Shown here piece after piece: positions 35,089-43,477 of a stretch of DNA of 64,000 nucleotides. The translations under genes and the position numbers were made by a program. The notes under the pieces were generated by a model that saw only the letters and a program-made list of their open reading frames with translations, made no database searches and was not told the DNA's origin. The first letter of the stretch is position 1, and each line of letters starts with the position of its first letter. This stretch comes from Candidatus Limnocylindrales bacterium (GTDB lineage Bacteria; Desulfobacterota; Binatia; UBA1149; CAITLU01): NCBI GenBank assembly GCA_035626395.1, contig DASPNR010000042.1:474484-538483 (forward strand), written 5' to 3'.

Positions 35089-35226
35089 GGCCAGGATTTT
35101 GACTTTCATTTTCAGTTTGCTGCGCGCGTGTCAACCCGGCGGCCGGGGGCGCGCCGCGCTCGACCGCCGCCGGCCCGGCCATGCACGTGCGGTACGGCGG
35201 TGGCAGTGCCGGCCAGGATTTGACTT
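35089..35226. repeat. Short direct repeat in divergent porin/apbE region
   Basis: GGCCAGGATTTTGACTT (35089-35105) recurs as GGCCAGGATTTGACTT (35211-35226), identical apart from one T. The first copy overlaps the Fur-box-like site, the second contains the ribosome site and TTG start region of the second apbE. It may be a binding site or chance duplication. Confidence 0.45.
35095..35113 (-). promoter_or_regulatory. Fur-box-like operator upstream of porin/flavinylation operon
   Basis: On the minus strand the 19 bases read GAAAATGAAAGTCAAAATC, matching the classical Fur consensus GATAATGATAATCATTATC at 14 of 19 positions. Such an AT-rich block is striking in this GC-rich DNA. It lies 35 bases before the porin ATG in the divergent region shared with the second apbE, where a repressor could block both promoters. 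The presence of bfd in the operon fits iron control. Confidence 0.5.
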
Positions 35227-36553
35227 GAGCCTCGCCCGCCACGACCTCAGCGCCTTGGCGAGCCCCCGCTTCACGCCGCTGCTCGCGGCAACCCTTTGCC
35301 TTCTCGGCGCGGCGGCGCCGGCGCCGGCCGAGGAGGTGCGCGAGGCGCAGCGTCTGCTCGGCGCGATCGTGGAGACCGTCGTCGACGCGCCCGATCGCCA
35401 GACCGGCGAATACTGGATCGATCAGGCCGTCGAGGTCGGACGCAGGCTCGAACGCGAGCTGCGAACCGACGACGAGCGCAGCGAGGTCGGCAAGCTCAAT
35501 CAGCAGGCAGGGCAGGGCCCGGTGCGCGTCACGGTCGATCTGTACCGACTGCTGACGCTTTCGCAGCTTCTGTCGCGGATCACCGGCGGCGCCTTCGATC
35601 CGACGGTCGGCGCCCTCGTTCGTGCGCGCAGCATGGCAGCCGAAGCCGGTCGCGAGGTCGAGGATGCTGTCGATGCCGCGCTCGGCCACGTCGGCTACGA
35701 TCGCGTGATCCTGCATCCACCGGATCGCGTCGAGCTGGCGCGCGCCGGCATGGCGCTCGACTTCGGCCTGCTGGCCAAAGGCTACGCTGCATCGCGGATG
35801 GCGGCGCGGCTTCGCGAGCTCGGTGCAACGCGTGCGCTGCTGCGCTTCGGCGACGTTTACGTCGCCATCGGTCCGGGCAGACGCGACCCGCCATGGCGCA
35901 TCGACGTCCCGCGCGGCAACGCCATCGCCGGCAGCATCGCGCTTCGCGATCGCGCAGCCGCCATCGTGCACTCGCTGCAAGGCACCGACGACGGCCAGCG
36001 GGCGTCCGGCGCACGCAGCGGTGGCGGCCATGGCCCTCACATCATCGATCCGCGCAGCGGTCGCTGGATCGAGGCCGATCGCCAGGCCGTCGTCGTCGCA
36101 CTCGATGCGGCCATCGCCGCCGGATGGGCGGTGGCCATGATCGTCGATCCCGATGGCGTGGCGGCGCTGCTGGAGACGCCGCGCGACGTCCATGCGCTCG
36201 GCTACGACGAGCATGGCGAGCACCGCACGTCCCGCTTCGACGCCGTCGCCGGCTACGACAGCGCCAGGCGCTCGACGCGAAGGGACGCCGGCGCGGACGC
36301 CACCGGCAAGGCGGCAGCGACCCACGGCGAACGCGATCGAGAGGCAGGCAGGAACGACGCCGGCGCGGGGGAGCATCGCGGTGCCGAGGAAGAGGCCGCC
36401 GCCGAGCAAGGCAATCCACCGCCCCCGCCCGACGACCCGACCCCTCTTCGTTCGCCCGCCGACGAGAGCCACGAGGAGAACGAGCAGGCCGCGTCGCCGA
36501 TGGAGGAGGACCTGCGCGAGCAGCAGCCGCCCAGCGGCGACGGTAGACAGTGA
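35225..36553 (+). CDS. ApbE-like FAD:protein FMN transferase 2 with charged C-terminal tail
   Basis: 442 residues. Signal peptide (FTPLLAATLCLLGAAAPAPAEE), ApbE blocks TGGAFDPTVGALVRA, ALDFGLLAKGYAASRMA, LLRFGDVYVAIG and HIIDPRSGRWIEA with the conserved Asp. The last 110 residues are low-complexity Asp/Glu/Arg/Pro-rich and absent from ordinary ApbE. TTG start with AGGA six bases upstream is the only start giving a proper signal peptide. Divergent from the porin operon; probably a second flavinyltransferase for the same locus. Confidence 0.78.
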   Translation: MSLARHDLSALASPRFTPLLAATLCLLGAAAPAPAEEVREAQRLLGAIVETVVDAPDRQTGEYWIDQAVEVGRRLERELRTDDERSEVGKLNQQAGQGPVRVTVDLYRLLTLSQLLSRITGGAFDPTVGALVRARSMAAEAGREVEDAVDAALGHVGYDRVILHPPDRVELARAGMALDFGLLAKGYAASRMAARLRELGATRALLRFGDVYVAIGPGRRDPPWRIDVPRGNAIAGSIALRDRAAAIVHSLQGTDDGQRASGARSGGGHGPHIIDPRSGRWIEADRQAVVVALDAAIAAGWAVAMIVDPDGVAALLETPRDVHALGYDEHGEHRTSRFDAVAGYDSARRSTRRDAGADATGKAAATHGERDREAGRNDAGAGEHRGAEEEAAAEQGNPPPPPDDPTPLRSPADESHEENEQAASPMEEDLREQQPPSGDGRQ

Positions 36554-36736
36554 CAGCAGACCTGCGGCTGCGGCTCCGGCGTCGCCACTGCGGTCAAACG
36601 CTTGCCGCCGTGCGCTCGACCTCGAGCTGAGGGTCGCGCTGGTGAGCGACAAAGAAGAGGCGGTCCGCCGTCGCCGCCTCGACCGAGAGTTCGCTGGATG
36701 CACCTATTCTTGCCGGCGCCGTCAAGGCGGTGGTAG

Positions 36737-37717
36737 ATGGCGACCATGCTACCCACCGCATTCACCACCCTCGTCGGATGCGCCCGACCGCTGCAGCTCG
36801 CGGCCATGCCGCGCATCAACACGCCGGAGCTGATCTCGGCAGTGGTGGGCGCCGGCGGCCTCGGCATGATCGGGCTGCCGATGCTGCCGCCGCCGCTGGC
36901 GGCGACGGTGCTCGACGAGCTTGCCGGCTGCTGCCGCGGTCCCTTCGGCGTCAACTTCCTGATGCCGTTCCTCGACGTCGAGGTCGTCGATGTCGCGGCA
37001 CCGCGCGCGCGCGTTCTGGAGTTCTTCTACGGAGAGCCCGACGCGGAGCTGGTTCGCCGCGCCGCCGCCGGCGGCGCGGTCGTCGGATGGCAGGTCGGCT
37101 CGCGCGCGGAAGCCGAAGCGGCGGTCGCCGCCGGGTGCCGCTACGTCGTCGCGCAGGGCCTGGAGGCCGGCGGGCACGTGCGCGGCACGACGCCGCTGCG
37201 CGATCTCCTGGTGGAGGTGAAGGCGGCGGTATCGGTTCCCATCGTTGCCGCAGGCGGCATCGGATGCGCGCGCGACGTTGCGGACGCGTTCGACCGTGGA
37301 GCGGCAGCGGTGCGCGTCGGCACGCGTTTCGTCGCGACGGCCGAATCGGACGCGCATCCGCTGTACGTGCGTGCGCTGCTGGAGGCCGAAGCCGACGATA
37401 CGGTGCTGACGGAGAAGTTCTCGGCGATGTGGCCGAACGCGCCGCATCGCGTGCTGCAGTCGGCGGTCGATGCCGCCGATGCCGACACCAACGAAAGCGT
37501 GGGCGAGACCGACATGGGCCCGGGCATGCGCATCACACTGCCGCGCTTCGCCGTCGTCGCGCCGACGCGCGACACGACCGGCAACGTCGCCGCGATGGCG
37601 CTGTACGCCGGCCGCTCGGTCGCGAGCGTGCGGGAGATCGCGAAGGCCGCCGATGTTGTGCGCGAGTTGTGCGACGGCGCCGAGCGTCTGCTGCAGGAGG
37701 AGCGGCTCGGAGACTAG
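36737..37717 (+). CDS. Nitronate monooxygenase / 2-nitropropane dioxygenase-like flavoprotein
   Basis: 326 residues. FMN-dependent TIM-barrel: N-terminal INTPELISAVVGAGGLGMIG, phosphate-binding QGLEAGGHVRG and VPIVAAGGIG, then AAAVRVGTRFVATAES. Nitronate monooxygenases oxidise alkyl nitronates, but many relatives have other substrates. Cytoplasmic. ATG at 36737 with a GGTGGT stretch upstream. It stands alone between the second apbE and the electron-conduit operon, which is convergent. Confidence 0.82.
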   Translation: MATMLPTAFTTLVGCARPLQLAAMPRINTPELISAVVGAGGLGMIGLPMLPPPLAATVLDELAGCCRGPFGVNFLMPFLDVEVVDVAAPRARVLEFFYGEPDAELVRRAAAGGAVVGWQVGSRAEAEAAVAAGCRYVVAQGLEAGGHVRGTTPLRDLLVEVKAAVSVPIVAAGGIGCARDVADAFDRGAAAVRVGTRFVATAESDAHPLYVRALLEAEADDTVLTEKFSAMWPNAPHRVLQSAVDAADADTNESVGETDMGPGMRITLPRFAVVAPTRDTTGNVAAMALYAGRSVASVREIAKAADVVRELCDGAERLLQEERLGD

Positions 37718-37776
37718 CGCTGGCGCAGCGCCGCCGCTGATGCCGGCGCCGTCGGCGGCTCCCGCGATCATCGAGC

Positions 37777-37890
37777 TACAGCGCGAGCATTTCCTGGAGC
37801 GTCAGCGGCCTCGATTCGACGCGGGCACCGTCCACGGCCGCCCGCGGTCGTCCAGATACAGCGCGCGCATCTCCTCGAGCGTCAGCGGCC
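37777..37890. repeat. 80-bp-spaced direct repeat at end of decaheme-LVIVD gene
   Basis: 34 bases beginning TACAGCGCG at 37777-37810 recur at 37857-37890 with three mismatches. The right copy encodes RPLTLEEMRALY of the minus-strand decaheme protein. The left copy, past its stop, would encode RPLTLQEMLAL in a different frame because the spacing (80) is not a multiple of three. Suggests a partial duplication of the gene end followed by a frameshift. Confidence 0.65.
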
Positions 37891-40800
37891 GTGAGCCGAT
37901 GCGTCCGAACACCGCCACCTGATGTCCGGTCTCGTCCACCGCACGGTCGCGCTCGAGCGGCCGCGAGATCGACAGCGCCGGCGAGTCCGTCTTTCGCCAC
38001 GCAATCAGCTCGGGGACGAGCTCGGGGCTGAAGCCGTACAGGCGCGGCTGCGAGTCCGGCGAGGTCAGCTGCACGACGGCCAGGCCTTCGCGCCCCGCCG
38101 CCAGATACGCGAACAGGGAGGCGTTGGTCATCGCCACCGTCACGTCGCGCACGTCCGAGAGGCGGCCGCCGCCGTCGAAGTACTGCACGAGGCGCGGCCG
38201 CTCGGGCCGCTCCACGTCCACGATGGCAAGGCCCTGGCTGCCGGCAGCGATCAGGGCGTAGGTGCGGGCCACGATCACGCGCCGGGCATCGGCCAGCGGC
38301 ACCGCCGCACCGGCGACGACGCGCGGCTGCTGCGGCCACGTCACGTCCACGACCTTCAGCCCCTCGGCATCGACGACGAAGAGGTAGCGGAACTGCACGA
38401 AGCCGGCGCGCGCGCCCGCCAGCGGAATCGTCGCCAGATGCCGCGGCTGCCGCGGATCATCCAGATCGACGACGACCACGCCTGCATCTGCGGCGACGTA
38501 GAGAATGTGTCCGGCAAAGGTGGCATGCACGGCGCCGTCGAGCAGGCCCTCCGGGTTCCAGACGACGTCACGGCGCAGGAAGTTGTTGCGCGGCTCGAAG
38601 TCTCCCATCGTCACCACGTCGGTCAGGATGAGGCCTTCTTCGGCATCGGTGATCGCGGCGTAGCGGTAGATCGGATGCATGGGCTGCTCGAGGTTGGTGC
38701 GCAGCATCAGCTCGTCGAGCTCGGGCGTGCCGCCGTTGCGTTCGGGTCGCACGGGCTGGGTGGTCGGCAGCGCCACGCAGGTGGCATTGCGGCTTTCCAC
38801 GCGCGCATCGTGCCCCAGCGGCGAGAAGGGCGCCGTGATGATGCGCTCGGAGAAGTTCTTGTTGGCGACGTTGGCCACGTCGTAGGCCTGCATGCCGCGC
38901 TTGCCCTCGGCGACGTACAGATACTCGCCCCGCAGCTGCACGCAGGCCGCCCGATGCGAGTCGTGGGAGAATTTCGCCTCCGCCATTTCCCTGGCGCGCA
39001 GCTCGCGGCCGCCCGCGAGGTGTCGCGCGTAGTCGTCCGGATAGGCGTAGCGGTGCAGATAGCTGCCGAGGACCGCCTGCGGCTCGTTCCATTCGGTCAC
39101 CTGCACGGCCTCGACGCTTTCTTCGGTGCCGACGAAGGCGTGAAAGCCGAGCAGGTTCATGTAGGAGGTTCCCAGCCCGAGCAGCTGCGCCATGATCGCG
39201 TTGTTGTCGCCGGCCTCCGAGAGGTGGCAGTCGTCGCAGCGCTTGGTCTCCTCCGTTCGCACCGTGTGCGGGAAGTGCGGGTTGAACGCCTGCGAGCTGT
39301 AGCCGGAGGAGGCCACCGGCGGCTGCTGCACGTAGATGTGGTTGCGGTTGATGTCGGTGGAGGAGACCACCAGCGCCGACGACGATCGCAGCGGCGCCAG
39401 GATGCCGCTCTTCACCTGCCCATGCCGGCCAAGGATGAACGCGTCGTCGCGCACGACCTGCGGGTTGTAGGTCGCGTAGTTGCGCGTCTCGCCGCCTTCG
39501 AAGTGATGGCGCTCGGTCTTGCGGTTGGCCTCGATGGGAAGATGGCAGCCGCCGCAGGTCGTCACCCACGCCGAATGGCAGGTGAAGCAGGCCATCTCGT
39601 CGTCGCGATGTGCGCGGTCCTGGCGCGCCGGCACCGGGCCCCATGCCTGGGTTCCGGTATCGCGCGTCATCGTCTTGGCGCGAGCGGCCTCGGCGTTGAA
39701 AACGGGGCTGCCGGGCGTGACCGTGTCCCTGACCTGCACGACCTTCCACTCGCGTCCCGGAGTCACCAGCGAGCGCTGATAGAGCTCGTCGCCGCGCCAC
39801 ACGAAGCGCAACTGACCGTCGGGATTGCGCAGGTCTGCCAGATTGCGGCCGCCGTCGGGCGCCGCCGGCCCGGACGTTCGCAGCGTCGCGCGCGCATCGA
39901 CGGTGCCGTGGCAGTCCTTGCACGCGATCTCCACCGCTGCCGCCACCTCCGCCTTGATGTGGCCGTCGCCGTGGTTGTCGGTCGAGTAGTGACAGTCGGT
40001 GCAGTGCATGCCTCGCTCGGCGTGGATGTCGCGCAGGTGCACCGCCTTGCGGAACTTGTCGGGATCCTCGTCGGAGACGCGGCGGCCCTTCCCGTCGAGC
40101 AGGTGACCCTTGCGGTCACGTTTGAAGATGGCGCGGAAGTTCCAGCCGTGCCCGTGGTAGTCGGCAAACTGCGTGATCTTCGTCCGCGTGTTCAGCGCCG
40201 AGACGGCCGCCAGGAACTCGAGGTCGCGCCAGTTGCCGCGCGCGGCCGCGCCTTCAGGGTTGCGTTCGTAGGTGGCGTCGAGCTCGTCGTCGCTGGGGAA
40301 ATGCTGCTTCTCCGGCCACATCAGCGGCGCATCGGCCTCGTAGTCCCACATCGTGAAGCCGAGATAGGAGTTCACGAACATGTTGGGCTGATGCATATGG
40401 CAGACGATGCACTGGCTGGTCGGGATCGATCGCGTCAGCTCGTGGCGGATCGGATGGCCGCTCTCGTCGCGCGGGATCGTCGGATCGGCCGTCTGCGTCC
40501 GTCCGCGATGGCCTGCATCGGCCCACGGCCCCGAATGCAGGGGATCGCGGTCGTTGGCGTAGACGACGTGGCAGCCGCTGCAGCCGGAGGCGCGGTAGTC
40601 GCCGGGCTGGTCGTTGGTGCCCATGAACCACAGCGCAGGATCGTTGAGGCGCGTCTTGTGGATGTTGAGCACCGGGATGCTCACGCGCGACCCGGTGCCC
40701 GGGCCGCGGTTGGACGAGCGGGTGTCGGGCCGCCCCGGCTCCTCGAGCGGATTGGGCAGGCCGATCTCGGGGAACACCGAGCGGATGTTGCGTCCGCCGC

Positions 40801-41659
40801 GCTCGAAGACGCGGAAGTTGTCCGCCGGCGGCACCGTCTCCCAAGACGGCAGCGGAAAGAGCTGCGGCAGGTTGCCTCGCGCCAGCGCTTCGGGCGTGTC
40901 GTCCCCGGCAATGCCGGGCACCGTCGCCGGCTGGCCGTCGCGCGTATAGGCCTCGCCGAGGATCGAGCGCTTCATCGGCAGGATGCCGTTGTTGTAGGCG
41001 GCCGCCGCCCAGAACATCGACATCGTGGCCATCATGCTGCGCTCGACGTAGCCGACCTCGTGCTGATGGCAGGCCCCGCAAGCCTCGCGCGCCACTCGCA
41101 GGTCGCCGGGATTGACGAACCGGATGAACTCGGGCGCCTCGCGGTTGAGCAGCGTGTAGGTGCGCTCGGGCGTGGCCGACGAAGGCCAGCGCCAGCTCCG
41201 CGGGTAGCGCGGCAGCACGTGCGCGCGCTCGATGGCGGCGAGGTAGGCGGGAGGATGCCCTTCCTTTCCATGCCCCGGAGCGTGCACGACGTCGTCCGGC
41301 GCGAAAACCGATGCATCGCCGCCGTGGCAGTCGGTGCAGCCGAGAACGACGGCCTCGCTGCGATGCATGGACGCCGAATCGGTGGCGGTGTGACAGGATA
41401 TGCAGCCGGCCGACTTCGCGTCCGCCTCGGCGCGCGACTGGTCGCGAGGCGCCGGCGGATAGACCGGATACGTGATGTCGCGCGGCTTCTCCTCCGAGGA
41501 AGCGTCGGCGGCCGTCGGTAATGCCAGCGCGATCAGCGCGGCGGTCGCAAACGCGAGGGCGACGAGCGCGATCACGGTCATCGTCGGATCGATGAGAGCC
41601 AGCGTGGCGGCGCGCAGGCGTCCTCCGAACCATCGCGGCTGTCGATCTTCCTCTCGCAT
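37802..41659 (-). CDS. Decaheme c-type cytochrome fused to LVIVD-repeat propeller
   Basis: 1285 residues. N-terminal hydrophobic segment (about 27-50, signal peptide or anchor), then ten CXXCH sites at about 86, 108, 194, 360, 417, 553, 580, 691, 702 and 808. From about 905 to 1210 follow LVIVD-type repeats (ILYVAADAGVVVVDLDD, YLFVVDAEGLKVVDV, TYALIAAGSQGLAIVDV), predicted to form a beta-propeller. Last gene of a five-gene operon, starting in a TGATG overlap with the barrel gene. A secreted or surface electron-transfer protein is likely. The C-terminal motif is repeated out of frame after the stop. Confidence 0.85.
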   Translation of the reverse strand: MREEDRQPRWFGGRLRAATLALIDPTMTVIALVALAFATAALIALALPTAADASSEEKPRDITYPVYPPAPRDQSRAEADAKSAGCISCHTATDSASMHRSEAVVLGCTDCHGGDASVFAPDDVVHAPGHGKEGHPPAYLAAIERAHVLPRYPRSWRWPSSATPERTYTLLNREAPEFIRFVNPGDLRVAREACGACHQHEVGYVERSMMATMSMFWAAAAYNNGILPMKRSILGEAYTRDGQPATVPGIAGDDTPEALARGNLPQLFPLPSWETVPPADNFRVFERGGRNIRSVFPEIGLPNPLEEPGRPDTRSSNRGPGTGSRVSIPVLNIHKTRLNDPALWFMGTNDQPGDYRASGCSGCHVVYANDRDPLHSGPWADAGHRGRTQTADPTIPRDESGHPIRHELTRSIPTSQCIVCHMHQPNMFVNSYLGFTMWDYEADAPLMWPEKQHFPSDDELDATYERNPEGAAARGNWRDLEFLAAVSALNTRTKITQFADYHGHGWNFRAIFKRDRKGHLLDGKGRRVSDEDPDKFRKAVHLRDIHAERGMHCTDCHYSTDNHGDGHIKAEVAAAVEIACKDCHGTVDARATLRTSGPAAPDGGRNLADLRNPDGQLRFVWRGDELYQRSLVTPGREWKVVQVRDTVTPGSPVFNAEAARAKTMTRDTGTQAWGPVPARQDRAHRDDEMACFTCHSAWVTTCGGCHLPIEANRKTERHHFEGGETRNYATYNPQVVRDDAFILGRHGQVKSGILAPLRSSSALVVSSTDINRNHIYVQQPPVASSGYSSQAFNPHFPHTVRTEETKRCDDCHLSEAGDNNAIMAQLLGLGTSYMNLLGFHAFVGTEESVEAVQVTEWNEPQAVLGSYLHRYAYPDDYARHLAGGRELRAREMAEAKFSHDSHRAACVQLRGEYLYVAEGKRGMQAYDVANVANKNFSERIITAPFSPLGHDARVESRNATCVALPTTQPVRPERNGGTPELDELMLRTNLEQPMHPIYRYAAITDAEEGLILTDVVTMGDFEPRNNFLRRDVVWNPEGLLDGAVHATFAGHILYVAADAGVVVVDLDDPRQPRHLATIPLAGARAGFVQFRYLFVVDAEGLKVVDVTWPQQPRVVAGAAVPLADARRVIVARTYALIAAGSQGLAIVDVERPERPRLVQYFDGGGRLSDVRDVTVAMTNASLFAYLAAGREGLAVVQLTSPDSQPRLYGFSPELVPELIAWRKTDSPALSISRPLERDRAVDETGHQVAVFGRIGSRPLTLEEMRALYLDDRGRPWTVPASNRGR

Positions 41660-43470
41660 CAGTAGACGAGCGTGACGTTGAGAAGCGTCGAGTAGAAGAC
41701 GGAGTAGCGGTCGTCGTAGAGGTCGGCCAGGCCTTCGCCCGGAACGAGCACGGCGGCCGAGAGGCGCACGACGATGTTCTGGTTGAAGAGCGGGCGCCAC
41801 AGCAGCGCCGCCGAAAGATCGTAGCCGATCGTGCTTTCCACGTGCGCCTGCTGGCGCACCACCTGCAGCACCGCCGTGTCGTCGAACTCGAGATAGCTGG
41901 CGTTGGCGGTCAGGCGCAGCTGCGGCGTCAGGTCGAGGTCCGCGCCGGCGCCGGCCAGCCAGATGCCCGGGTTGACGAAGTTGGACTGTCCCTCCTCCTT
42001 CGAGGAGCGCAGCGACGGGATCAGGCCGTTGCGCGCCGACAGCGCGACGCCGCCGCCGCCCACCAGCGGAATGTTCTGCCGGTGCCAGTAGCTGGTGTCG
42101 GCGCCGGCGAGCTGCGGGTTTTCGAAGACGGCATCGAAGCCTTCCGCCTCGCCGTCGAAGGGATCCTCGTCGCCCGGGGTGTGGAACGCGAAGAGCTTGA
42201 GGCGATACCAGTCGAAGTCCATCGAGGCTTCGATCGCCATGAGATACGAGAAGATGTCGACGTTGCGCGAGGCGATCGGGCTGCGCTCCTCGCCCAGAGC
42301 GAAGAACGCATTGGCGGTCAGGTTGAGGCGCCACAGCCGCCCGTCCAGCCCCGAGCCCAGATAGACGACGTCGTAGTTCTTGGGCCTCTCGTCGCCGATG
42401 GAAGCCGGCCTCTCGATGAAGCCGTTGTCGTTGAAATGCGCGCCGCGATCGCCGTCGCGGTTGCGGTTGTACAGGCAGAGGCCCGAGACCGTCAGGCCCG
42501 GCCGCAGGAAGTCCTGGTAGTAGCCGTTGACGACGAAGACGTCGTCGCCGCGGTCGCCGAAGAGGGTATTGAGACCGGAGTTGGTGTCCTTGTCGAGACG
42601 GTGGAACCACGCAGCGTTGTACTGCAGGCGGTTGCGGAAGCGGTTGCCGAACAGGCGGATGCCCGGCTGGCTGTCCTGATACAGGAAGGCGCGGAAGTCG
42701 CTGATGAACGTCTGGATGCCGATGCGGATGCTGTCGAAGTCGTAGGCCTCCGAGACGTTCCGCAGATGCCGGTCGTAGAGCAGCTCCTGGATGCCGAGGT
42801 GGCCGTCGCTTCGGTGCTCGCCCTTGTCGGGATCGACGTTGACGATGCCGCGCTCGCCGACGGTCAGGTCGTTGTACTGGCCGGCCAGAACGATTCGGAA
42901 CTCGTGATCGGGCGGGCGGAACGTCGTGTTGCCGTTGACGATCGAGGTCTCGACGATCACCGTCTCGGCGGCGATGAGCTGATCGCCGGTGCCGAAGACG
43001 TCGAGGTCGTCCGGATCGTCGGTGGCCTGGCCGCCGACGCCGACCGGAATGCGGCGGCCTTCGATCAACGTGTCGGAGATGACGCCGAGGTTCAGGAACC
43101 ACTGCGGCCCGAACCAGGGCAGCAGATGACGGATGGGCCGGTCGGCCTTGAGCGTGTTCTGGTTGTACGGATCGTACCAGCGCTCGCGCACGCCGAGGTT
43201 CTCGATGATGCGCCAGCGGTCCGGCAGCGACGTGAACGGCTCGCCCTGCAGGGGTCGCAGCGGCTCCAGCAGCGGCGCCACATCCTGCTCGGGATGGCCG
43301 GGACGGCGTCGCGGCGCCTGCGTATCCTGCGCGACGGCGGCCGTCGGCGCTGCCAGCCACAGCGCAAGCGCGACGATCCCGATGCAGGCGAGGGAGGCGG
43401 CGACGCGGATTCGCGACGGAGCGTTGCCGGCGCGCCGCGGACCTGCGGCCGGCGCCGAGCGATCGGGCAT
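41659..43470 (-). CDS. Large outer-membrane beta-barrel of the cytochrome operon
   Basis: 603 residues: signal peptide (SLACIGIVALALWLAAPTAAVA), a 60-residue Pro-rich N-terminus, then alternating amphipathic strands to the C-terminus ending in aromatic Tyr (TLLNVTLVY), the usual outer-membrane barrel ending. Strand-rich blocks (FRIVLAGQYNDLTVGE, YDVVYLGSGLDGRLW) resemble DUF1302-type or porin-cytochrome barrel proteins. Its stop overlaps the decaheme-LVIVD ATG by one base, so the two are made together. ATG at 43470 lies seven bases after the upstream stop; an ATG at 43488 is an alternative. Confidence 0.8.
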   Translation of the reverse strand: MPDRSAPAAGPRRAGNAPSRIRVAASLACIGIVALALWLAAPTAAVAQDTQAPRRRPGHPEQDVAPLLEPLRPLQGEPFTSLPDRWRIIENLGVRERWYDPYNQNTLKADRPIRHLLPWFGPQWFLNLGVISDTLIEGRRIPVGVGGQATDDPDDLDVFGTGDQLIAAETVIVETSIVNGNTTFRPPDHEFRIVLAGQYNDLTVGERGIVNVDPDKGEHRSDGHLGIQELLYDRHLRNVSEAYDFDSIRIGIQTFISDFRAFLYQDSQPGIRLFGNRFRNRLQYNAAWFHRLDKDTNSGLNTLFGDRGDDVFVVNGYYQDFLRPGLTVSGLCLYNRNRDGDRGAHFNDNGFIERPASIGDERPKNYDVVYLGSGLDGRLWRLNLTANAFFALGEERSPIASRNVDIFSYLMAIEASMDFDWYRLKLFAFHTPGDEDPFDGEAEGFDAVFENPQLAGADTSYWHRQNIPLVGGGGVALSARNGLIPSLRSSKEEGQSNFVNPGIWLAGAGADLDLTPQLRLTANASYLEFDDTAVLQVVRQQAHVESTIGYDLSAALLWRPLFNQNIVVRLSAAVLVPGEGLADLYDDRYSVFYSTLLNVTLVY

Positions 43471-43477
43471 CACCGCT

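Noticed and set aside
37922..41521. Very long + strand open frame opposite the decaheme-LVIVD gene
   Set aside because: Its translation is Arg/Val/Gly/His-rich and without domain motifs, whereas the minus strand encodes ten CXXCH sites and LVIVD repeats. It is an antisense artefact of high GC content.
41660..43360. Upstream continuation of the decaheme-LVIVD frame, as if one 1852-residue protein
   Set aside because: That stretch is Arg/Pro/Ala-rich noise in this frame; the outer-membrane barrel gene occupies it in another frame and the true start overlaps that gene's stop (TGATG).
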